From: Candidatus Thalassarchaeum betae
Lineage (GTDB): Archaea; Thermoplasmatota; Poseidoniia; Poseidoniales; Thalassarchaeaceae
DNA length: 12,848 nucleotides
Assembly: GCA_022448665.1 (NCBI GenBank)
Contig: JAKUUO010000032.1
Coordinates: 1 to 12,848, forward strand
Reading direction: 5' to 3'
Part shown: positions 8,214 through 12,848 of the stretch, piece by piece
Layout of the letters: every line of letters begins with the position of its first letter
How positions within the stretch are numbered: the stretch's first letter is position 1
Position numbers and translations under genes: made by a program
The notes under the pieces: generated by a model
What the model was told of the DNA's origin: nothing
Seen by the model: the letters and a program-made list of their open reading frames with translations, nothing else
The model's database searches: none

Positions 8214-8351
8214 GCGTTAATTTGTCCATTAACGCATCGTTAACGCATCAATAAAGCGTTAGAAACGCGTTAACGCACCTGTTCTGCAATCGATGTACTG
8301 GAGGGATTAGCATCTTGTACGACCACTCGGAGAATCCCTAAAACGCGTTAA
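8214..8351. repeat. Cluster of TTAACGC/GCGTTAA sites
   Basis: Copies: GCGTTAA 8214-8220; TTAACGC 8229-8235; TTAACGC 8240-8246 (inside the palindrome CGTTAACG); GCGTTAG 8256-8262 (one mismatch); the full palindrome GCGTTAACGC 8267-8276; and GCGTTAA 8345-8351. The second and third copies form an exact direct repeat TTAACGCATC with an 11-bp period. The fourth and fifth are also 11 bp apart. ACGCGTTAA occurs twice (8265-8273 and 8343-8351). The density, both orientations and near-helical spacing point to cooperative protein binding. An operator for one or both flanking genes, or an origin-type array, would both fit. Confidence 0.7.
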
Positions 8352-8383
8352 ATCGCCCTCTGTGAAGCGTGAGGATGCGTGAA

Positions 8384-8391
8384 TATTAATA
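8384..8391 (+). promoter_or_regulatory. Possible TATA box for the ATPase gene
   Basis: TATTAATA is the only strong AT-rich TATA-like element close to this gene. Its centre is about 27-28 bp before the second in-frame ATG (8416), the archaeal TATA-to-start spacing, which would give a leaderless or near-leaderless mRNA starting at that ATG. Inferred from spacing only. Confidence 0.4.
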
Positions 8392-10176
8392 ATGAGAAAA
8401 ACCACTGCTCGAGCAATGGATGGAGCAGAGATTTCACTGCTTGACCTACCCCCCCTGAGGGGAAACCCGTTCGAGCTCCGACCAATCGAGTCGTTGCGCG
8501 CTCAGGACATAGTCGGACGCGACTCCACGCTCACCAGATTGCGCGAGCACGCTATCTCCGAATCCCCTCGGTTGATTTTTCTGGTCGGTGAGAGGGGAAG
8601 CGGCCGGACATCTCTGATTAACGCCCTGTCTTCCCAGGTGAACAAGAAGTTCGTCGGTCAGTACTGGCCGGAGGACGATCCGGTAAACTCGGTAATGCAC
8701 GAGATTGCCATTCATTTCCTTGGATACGAAGTCCCTCCTTCGATGGGACAGCTATGCGAGCGGCTTATCGATACTCTTGAGCAAGGCACAGGCACTCTCC
8801 CTCTGATTGCCCTAGACTACCCCTCCAATGTCCAAATCAACGATTTCCTGACGCGAATGGCACCGCTGTTGCAGCGACTCAGGGCGCTGGTGGTAGTCAC
8901 CCTCACACCCGCTCAGCTGACTTCTCTTGACGAGGAGACTCTCGATATATTCGACCCTCCTGTGTACCTCGAGGGCCTTTCTGCCCCTCAGATACAGAAA
9001 ATGAGCGATAATCTGGTACGCAGGAAGGCAAGAGAGAGATGGAACATCAAATCTGAGCTTCTCAGGGCAATCCACAGTAATACCGGAGGAAATCCACGAG
9101 AAGTAGTCCGCTTGCTCCGCGATCTCGTCGACGAGAGGCGTGACACAGGCTCCAAAGGCACACTCCAGCGACTGATGGGATGGCAGAAGCCTCCGGTCGC
9201 AGATGAGGATGAGCCCCCAACTGCCCCGCTAGAGGTAGAGGAAATCCCAGAGCCTGAAACGGAGCCATCCACTGAAGAAGATGATTGGGACACCGAACCG
9301 GACGACATGTGGGAAGACGAGGCCGAGCCCGAGGAAGGTCTTGAAGAGTCTTGGGAGGAGGAACTCCCCGACCCGGAAGACATGTGGGACGAGGAGTCTG
9401 AGGACGAGGAAACCATTGTCACACAGGGCGACCAGGAGACTCTGGACTCATTTGTCTCCATGCAGGAGGGAACTGAGCCCCCCGAGCAGCCCCAAGTACG
9501 CGGATTAAGCGGGCTTCTCAACAGGTCAGTCAGAGTCAGCGATTCGATGCCAGAGGGTCCTGACGATACCCCGATCACCTATGCTGAGAAGAGACCCCAA
9601 CTGACTCCTATCCCCCTCAAGGCACCCCCGAAGCCAGAACCACTGCCTGCTTTTGTCACCGAAGCCAAGCCTGACATCTCGATAAGTTCGCCTGAGGAGA
9701 TGCCTGTGATGACTGCCGAAGGTGCTCTTTGGACGATGGACCCCAGCCTAGGCTCGTCTCTGCCCGACTTGGATGCAGAGCAGGAGAAACCCCTCGCACC
9801 AGTGTTCGATATCGAGCATATCCCGCCCCCGCCTCCAGCCGAGTTGGAATCTGTTTTCGTCGAGCCCGAGCCCACACCGGTGCCGCCCAAGATACCGATT
9901 ACCAGAGGGCCCAAGTGGGACGATGACGAGCCGCTGGACCGCACTCGCGCAGCCAGCCTGTCGGATGCTGAGCGATTGATCCTGTCTGCGGCGGGAAAGC
10001 GCGAGATTTCGCCATCCGACTCCGAGTTACAGGCGCGTCTAGAAGTGGGCCGCCCCCGACTGTCTCAGATTTACAACGGCTTGCGCAAGGCGGGGCTTCT
10101 TTCGGTGCGCAAGCAGGGTAGAACGAGGCTGTTCAAGCTCAGCCACGAGGCATCCTTGGAATTCAAACCGGCGTAG
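8392..10176 (+). CDS. AAA/STAND-like ATPase with acidic linker and C-terminal winged helix
   Basis: The family is not recognised as a whole. An N-terminal P-loop ATPase-like domain spans about residues 22-250 of 594. LRGNPFELRP and IVGRDSTLTRLREH (40-53) resemble the entry segment of Orc1/Cdc6 and STAND ATPases. The Walker A is GERGSGRT (66-73), with Arg72 in place of lysine. The Walker B candidate is LIALDYP with Asp142 and no following glutamate. TGGNPREVVRLLRDLV (231-246) resembles a sensor 2 helix with Arg236. A strongly acidic, Pro-rich linker of about 260 residues follows, with repeated acidic-Trp motifs (PDDMWEDE, PEDMWDEE). Residues 523-594 form a winged helix (LSDAERLILSAA, RPRLSQIYNGLRKAGLLSV, then a KQGRTRLFKL wing). 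ATP hydrolysis is doubtful; a DNA-binding regulator or origin-binding role is inferred. The start may be ATG 8416 rather than 8392, because a TATA-like element is well placed for it. DUF357 follows after 8 nt. Confidence 0.85.
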   Translation: MRKTTARAMDGAEISLLDLPPLRGNPFELRPIESLRAQDIVGRDSTLTRLREHAISESPRLIFLVGERGSGRTSLINALSSQVNKKFVGQYWPEDDPVNSVMHEIAIHFLGYEVPPSMGQLCERLIDTLEQGTGTLPLIALDYPSNVQINDFLTRMAPLLQRLRALVVVTLTPAQLTSLDEETLDIFDPPVYLEGLSAPQIQKMSDNLVRRKARERWNIKSELLRAIHSNTGGNPREVVRLLRDLVDERRDTGSKGTLQRLMGWQKPPVADEDEPPTAPLEVEEIPEPETEPSTEEDDWDTEPDDMWEDEAEPEEGLEESWEEELPDPEDMWDEESEDEETIVTQGDQETLDSFVSMQEGTEPPEQPQVRGLSGLLNRSVRVSDSMPEGPDDTPITYAEKRPQLTPIPLKAPPKPEPLPAFVTEAKPDISISSPEEMPVMTAEGALWTMDPSLGSSLPDLDAEQEKPLAPVFDIEHIPPPPPAELESVFVEPEPTPVPPKIPITRGPKWDDDEPLDRTRAASLSDAERLILSAAGKREISPSDSELQARLEVGRPRLSQIYNGLRKAGLLSVRKQGRTRLFKLSHEASLEFKPA

Positions 10177-10184
10177 GTGCTCCG

Positions 10185-10478
10185 ATGTCCGACGACGCCA
10201 TAGTGACTAGGGAGAAGGTCGAGGAGTACCTCGCTCTGACCACTGAGGCCAGAGCCAAAGCCACACCATGCGCGCAGGGTAGTGAGGACGAAGCGCGCCT
10301 AGAAACCATGATGAGGATGTGTGATGACTATGCTGCTGATGCCCGTCATTTCATGGAGTCAGGCGACCTCCTCCGCGCCTTCGGGGCCATCAACTACTCT
10401 CATGCATGGCTTGACGCCGCGGTTCGAATCGGTCTTCTGGACGGCCACGGCGACGACCGGCTGTTCACTCTGCCCTAG
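10185..10478 (+). CDS. DUF357 family protein
   Basis: A 97-residue protein matching the archaeal DUF357 family as I know it. It opens with a helical segment (VEEYLALTTEARAKA). The diagnostic core is MCDDYAADARHFMESGDLLRAFGAINYSHAWLDAAVRIGLL at about residues 45-85: a D-Y-x2-DA-x2-F pattern, then AF-x2-INY-H-WLDA. The family is a small all-helical cytoplasmic protein of unknown function found almost only in archaea; no activity should be assigned. The ATG at 10185 follows the upstream stop by 8 nt, with only a weak GGTG (10176-10179) as SD, so it is probably co-transcribed with the ATPase gene. Its TAG stop (10476-10478) overlaps the TAG stop of the convergent PIN gene within the palindrome CTAG. 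Confidence 0.85.
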   Translation: MSDDAIVTREKVEEYLALTTEARAKATPCAQGSEDEARLETMMRMCDDYAADARHFMESGDLLRAFGAINYSHAWLDAAVRIGLLDGHGDDRLFTLP

Positions 10479-10843
10479 GGGCCGAACAGTCGCAGGGAAC
10501 GTCCCGAAGTGACTTCGATGTACGAGCCTCCGGAACCTATCAGCCTCTCTTTCAACTGACGATCGACAGTCAGCACCGGCCACCCGTTAGCAGTTGACAT
10601 CTGAACGAGCATTTCGTCCGGGTGACTCATCCCTTCGATGTCCGGAACCCTCTCGGAGCGATTCACGAGGAGTTCTAGCAGAAGCCCCTTCTTCCGCTGC
10701 GACAGCAGTTCGAGCTCATTCTGCACGCTATCTAGGACAAGGAGATCGGCCTTGCCGACGACGTTCTTCATCGCTTCGTCCAGGTTCAATCCAGCGTCCA
10801 TCATCGCGACCCATCCGCATGCGTCTACTAGGACGGCGACCAT
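10475..10843 (-). CDS. PIN-domain protein, Fcf1/Utp24-like
   Basis: A 122-residue single PIN domain, a metal-dependent RNase fold. The expected acidic residues are present: Asp7 (VLVDACGW), Glu43 (LDSVQNELELL), Asp76 (HPDEMLVQMS) and Asp94 (VLTVDRQLKERL). In many euryarchaea the gene directly after aIF2-gamma is a PIN protein related to eukaryotic Fcf1/Utp24, a pre-rRNA endonuclease, and the same order here supports that subfamily. A role in rRNA processing is therefore inferred from position as well as fold. No antitoxin-like gene is adjacent, which argues against a VapC toxin. The ATG at 10843 lies 4 nt after the aIF2-gamma stop, with GGTGA spanning that stop as a likely SD, so translation is probably coupled. 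The canonical VDTN after the first strand is VDAC here. Confidence 0.85.
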   Translation of the reverse strand: MVAVLVDACGWVAMMDAGLNLDEAMKNVVGKADLLVLDSVQNELELLSQRKKGLLLELLVNRSERVPDIEGMSHPDEMLVQMSTANGWPVLTVDRQLKERLIGSGGSYIEVTSGRSLRLFGP

Positions 10844-10847
10844 CTAA

Positions 10848-12041
10848 TCACCCTGTTATCGAGCCGTGTCCGATGAGTCTCCAGCGGGAGCCGACTCGTC
10901 GTGAGAGGGTGATTCTGCTGCCGGACTTGGCACAGATTGGCAGACGCAGTTGCAGAGTCGCCTTACTGCCCTTGATTGATGATACTGTGCCTACGCTAGT
11001 TGCAGTGGCCGAGTTAACCATCAGCATCTCGTTGGGCTGTAGGGGCCTGACCTTCTCCGGCTCGTTCTGGCCTCCTGAGACCATGTTATCCAGAAGCTCT
11101 AGCTCCAAGTCTAAATCCTTCCATACAGGGGGTAACTCTCCTTCACGAGCCATCACTTGCCCAGAGAGTTCGTCGGCTTTGGTCGAGACCGGGTCCATCG
11201 GAGTGGCGATGCCGCAAAGCCCCCCTGCGTGGACCGATTCAAGGTCGATCCCACCTCCCTTGACGCTTTCGATAGTGGTACGAATTGGTTCCCAATTGCC
11301 GTCTCCTTGCACCCTGCGCCCTGGCGCGATTAGGATTGGGTCGCCGATGCTGAACGAACCCTCGACTATGCTTCCCCCGATGATGCCACCCCGTAGTTCG
11401 GCGGGCCTCGAACCCGGACGGTTGGTGTCGAACGAGCGAGCTACGTACATCAACCCAGTCTCGTCAGAGGGGCGGTCAGGTGTCGGGATTACATCCTCGA
11501 CTGCTTGGATCAGGATGTCGAGGTTGACATCGTGGTGGGCTGAGACTGGGATGATCGGGGCGCCCTCGGCTATCGTCCCACTGAGGAACTCCTTGATTTC
11601 GCCATAAGACTCCACAGCTCTCTCACGAGTCACGATGTCGATCTTGTTCTGCACCACTACGATGTTCTCGATACCGGCAATCTGCAACGCGGCCAGATGT
11701 TCGCGAGTCTGAGGCTGAGGACACTTCTCGGTAGCCGCGATGAGCAGCATGGCACCGTCCATTATCGAGGCCCCAGAGATCATCACCGCCATCAAAGTCT
11801 CGTGACCTGGGGCGTCGACGAAGGATACCACGCGAAGCAGTTCGCCGTCTGAGTCATCTCTGTCTTCTGGGTGCTTGCCCTTGGCGTAGAATCTGCCGTC
11901 AACGGTCTTGTAGAACGCCGTGTCCGCATACCCCAGTTTGATGCTGATGCCCCGCTTCCTCTCCTCGGAGTGAGTGTCTGTCCAGACTCCGGAAAGAGCC
12001 TGAGTAAGGGTGGTCTTGCCGTGGTCGACGTGACCGACCAT
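10848..12041 (-). CDS. eif2g: Translation initiation factor aIF2 subunit gamma
   Basis: GTPase subunit of aIF2, which delivers initiator Met-tRNA to the small ribosomal subunit. Counting from the ATG at 12041: G1 GHVDHGKT at 3-10, HSEERKRGISIKLGYAD for the switch region, G3 DAPGHE, G4 NKID, G5 SAHHD, then domains 2 and 3 to the C-terminus. It lacks the usual first strand if started here. The same frame continues upstream without a stop to 12083 and encodes the conserved LPRQPEVNIG that precedes MVGHVDHGK in the family, so the true protein starts further upstream. No ATG, GTG or TTG is available in that frame. A CTG at 12083, or ATG 12090 joined by removing one C from the run at 12065-12069, would restore it. 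Cysteines of the zinc knuckle found in many aIF2-gamma proteins are absent between GYAD and VSFVDAPGHE. Second gene after S6e. Confidence 0.95.
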   Translation of the reverse strand: MVGHVDHGKTTLTQALSGVWTDTHSEERKRGISIKLGYADTAFYKTVDGRFYAKGKHPEDRDDSDGELLRVVSFVDAPGHETLMAVMISGASIMDGAMLLIAATEKCPQPQTREHLAALQIAGIENIVVVQNKIDIVTRERAVESYGEIKEFLSGTIAEGAPIIPVSAHHDVNLDILIQAVEDVIPTPDRPSDETGLMYVARSFDTNRPGSRPAELRGGIIGGSIVEGSFSIGDPILIAPGRRVQGDGNWEPIRTTIESVKGGGIDLESVHAGGLCGIATPMDPVSTKADELSGQVMAREGELPPVWKDLDLELELLDNMVSGGQNEPEKVRPLQPNEMLMVNSATATSVGTVSSIKGSKATLQLRLPICAKSGSRITLSRRVGSRWRLIGHGSITG

Positions 12042-12103
12042 GCCTATGTTGACTTCGGGTTGACGGGGGAGACTCTGTACCAGTTCTCATCCCCCCTGCC
12101 GAT

Positions 12104-12610
12104 TCACTCCTCTTCTCCAGAGGGCTCCTCGACAGGTACTGCCTCATCGACGAGGCCGAAGATGGCGTCGAGGGAGCGATTGCCCACCTCGGTGATTTTC
12201 AGGTTGATCTGTCGGGTGTCCTGACTGACCACGTTGCCACGAAGATTGCGTCGCCTGCGAATCCCATCGTACTTGTACCGGTAGATCTTGCCTCTCTTGT
12301 TGACGTAGCGCTTCCCTTTGTATCCAGTTCCAGCGGTAATGAGCACCGACTTGATGCCGCCACCAGCGAGTTCGGGGCGCATGGGGCGCCCTGTGAGGTC
12401 AGACCCACCGGTGATCTGCAACTTGTAGCCGGAGAGCGACTTGTCGCCCTCGCCGACGAACATGCCGTCGACGGTGTCTCCGATTCTCTTGCCGAGGAAG
12501 TGGTTGTAGTTCGAGCCGGTGATGTCGATGCCGAAGGCCCGTCCGCCAGAGGATGGCGCGGTGTCATTGATTACTGCCTTGAAGGCCTGCTCTGCTGCCA
12601 CTTCCGTCAC
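12104..12610 (-). CDS. rps6e: Small ribosomal subunit protein S6e
   Basis: Component of the archaeal/eukaryotic 30S/40S subunit. Family landmarks run in order: AFKAVINDT near the N-terminus, GKRIGDTVDG, GYKLQITGGSDLTGRPMRPEL (the S6e signature), IKSVLITAGTGYKG, and RRRRNLRGNVVSQDTRQINLKI. The 168 residues exceed the roughly 125 usual for archaeal S6e. There are about 8 extra residues at the N-terminus and an extension of about 35 residues after the core, ending in acidic PVEEPSGEEE. The start is a GTG at 12610: GGGAGG at 12625-12620 is a well-placed SD with a 9-nt spacer, and the nearest ATG (12630) is out of frame. First gene of a minus-strand operon with aIF2-gamma (13 nt from the S6e stop to the ATG at 12090) and the PIN protein. 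Confidence 0.95.
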   Translation of the reverse strand: MTEVAAEQAFKAVINDTAPSSGGRAFGIDITGSNYNHFLGKRIGDTVDGMFVGEGDKSLSGYKLQITGGSDLTGRPMRPELAGGGIKSVLITAGTGYKGKRYVNKRGKIYRYKYDGIRRRRNLRGNVVSQDTRQINLKITEVGNRSLDAIFGLVDEAVPVEEPSGEEE

Positions 12611-12637
12611 CTCGGACGGCCTCCCGACATGAGGTCC

Positions 12638-12644
12638 CTATAAG
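12638..12644 (-). promoter_or_regulatory. Possible TATA box for the S6e operon
   Basis: CTTATAG on the minus strand, centred about 31 bp before the GTG start of S6e, would place transcription start a few bases before that codon. The SD at 12625-12620 would then fall outside the mRNA, so this assignment and SD-led initiation conflict. Low certainty. Confidence 0.3.
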
Positions 12645-12654
12645 AGCGGTTCGG

Positions 12655-12671
12655 AAGCGCCGTAGGCGCTT
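12655..12671. repeat. Perfect 7-bp inverted repeat between S6e and the right-edge gene
   Basis: AAGCGCC-gta-GGCGCTT is a perfect GC-rich stem with a 3-nt loop, 7 nt beyond the stop of the right-edge gene and 45 nt before S6e. It may act as a transcript-end hairpin for the upstream gene or as an operator or leader hairpin for S6e. There is no T-run after it on the minus strand. Confidence 0.5.
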
Positions 12672-12677
12672 GGCGAA

Positions 12678-12848
12678 TCACCGAAATTCAATCTCTAGGC
12701 GACTCTCTAGGGCCCCCGGTGGAGCGTTGGTCATCGTGATGTGCTGAGTCCTCCCTCTGCCCACGGTCGCGTTCGCGGTCCTCGACTCAATCAACCCCTT
12801 TGACTCGAGTTCTTTGAGATGTTTCCAGAAGGTGGTGTAGCTGCGGGG
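12678..12848 (-). CDS. C-terminal fragment of a winged-helix protein, possibly Orc1/Cdc6
   Basis: An open frame runs in from the right edge for 56 residues to a TGA at 12680-12678. It reads as a winged helix: recognition helix SYTTFWKHLKELESKGLIES (fragment residues 3-22), then a wing with VGRGRTQHITM (29-39), then a short tail ending LEIEFR. The pattern of helix, GLI, and a GRGRT wing followed by a beta strand resembles the C-terminal winged helix of archaeal Orc1/Cdc6 (typically a LGI/GLI helix end and a GRYGRT wing), where the protein ends soon afterwards. Other winged-helix regulators share these features, and the ATPase part lies outside the window, so Orc1/Cdc6 is only a possibility. 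The 5' end is missing because of the window boundary. It lies 67 bp upstream of S6e on the same strand. Confidence 0.6.
   Translation of the reverse strand, partial: PRSYTTFWKHLKELESKGLIESRTANATVGRGRTQHITMTNAPPGALESRLEIEFR

Larger units (their letters stand above)
8148..8391. promoter_or_regulatory. Divergent intergenic region, AT-rich, repeat-rich
   Basis: Separates the minus-strand HMG-CoA reductase from the plus-strand ATPase gene, so it should hold two promoters. It contains a cluster of TTAACGC/GCGTTAA sites at 8214-8351, a short inverted repeat CCAC-N5-GTGG at 8168-8180, two GCGTGA copies 10 bp apart (8367-8372 and 8377-8382), and a TATA-like element at 8384-8391. On the minus strand an A/T-rich AAATTAA (8217-8223) overlaps the first repeat and could be the TATA box for HMG-CoA reductase. 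No tRNA or other RNA gene is visible. Confidence 0.6.

Noticed and set aside
8265..8351. ACGCGT copies resembling the eukaryotic MluI cell-cycle box
   Set aside because: The six-base match is part of the local GCGTTAA repeat; there is no reason to expect eukaryotic MBF-type regulation here.
8214..8351. CRISPR array
   Set aside because: The repeated unit is only 7-10 bp, occurs in both orientations and has irregular spacing; no cas genes nearby.
8148..8391. tRNA or other structured RNA gene in the largest intergenic gap
   Set aside because: No cloverleaf or T-loop consensus; the region is AT-rich with short repeats only.
8988..9578. Ser-rich minus-strand open frame (196 residues) opposite the acidic linker
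   Set aside because: Its serine repeats are the complement of the GAG/GAC-rich acidic codons on the other strand, not an independent gene.
10475..10843. VapC toxin of a toxin-antitoxin pair
   Set aside because: No small antitoxin gene is adjacent; the neighbour is aIF2-gamma, matching the conserved Fcf1-like position instead.
10594..11607. 337-residue plus-strand open frame antisense to the PIN and aIF2-gamma genes
   Set aside because: Entirely opposite two firmly identified genes; Ser/Pro/Arg-rich composition typical of antisense frames in GC-rich DNA; no recognisable motif.

Overview
The window reads as a chromosomal segment from a euryarchaeon, most likely a Thermoplasmatota-type lineage such as marine Poseidoniales (Marine Group II). 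Archaeal identity rests on ribosomal protein S6e followed by translation factor aIF2-gamma and an Fcf1/Utp24-like PIN protein, on a DUF357 protein, and on a class II (bacterial-type) HMG-CoA reductase of the kind known from Thermoplasmatales and Archaeoglobales. Coding density is very high, GC is moderately high, and many starts have a clear Shine-Dalgarno (SD) sequence. The lineage name is an inference from gene families and has not been tested by alignment.

Layout. Bases 1-188 hold the 3' end of an unrecognised gene, interrupted by an in-frame TAA, whose final stop overlaps the start of a ketopantoate reductase gene (188-1141, CoA biosynthesis). After a 133-bp gap with a small hairpin and an 8-bp inverted repeat comes a tightly coupled condensin operon, smc-scpA-scpB (1275-6812), with overlapping start and stop codons and strong SD sites. 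scpB converges with HMG-CoA reductase (8147-6813, minus strand) with no base between the two stop codons.

The 240-bp divergent region between HMG-CoA reductase and the next plus-strand gene is AT-rich and packed with TTAACGC/GCGTTAA sites in both orientations. Pairs of sites lie 11 bp apart. It is the most structured non-coding DNA in the window. The gene it faces encodes an unusual protein: an Orc1/Cdc6- or STAND-like ATPase domain with a degenerate Walker A (Lys to Arg) and Walker B, a long acidic/proline linker, and a C-terminal winged helix. A DUF357 gene follows 8 bp later. The ATPase/winged-helix protein together with the repeat cluster is the best candidate for an undescribed regulatory or origin-like system.

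DUF357 converges with a minus-strand translation operon, sharing one palindromic CTAG as the stop codon on both strands. Read in its own direction, that operon is S6e (12610-12104), aIF2-gamma (to 10848), then the PIN protein (to 10475). The aIF2-gamma frame lacks a normal start codon for its conserved N-terminus, next to a five-base homopolymer. This suggests a single-base sequence error or a non-canonical start. Upstream of S6e is a perfect 7-bp hairpin. At the right edge lies the 3' end of another minus-strand winged-helix gene (12848-12678), resembling the C-terminus of Orc1/Cdc6.
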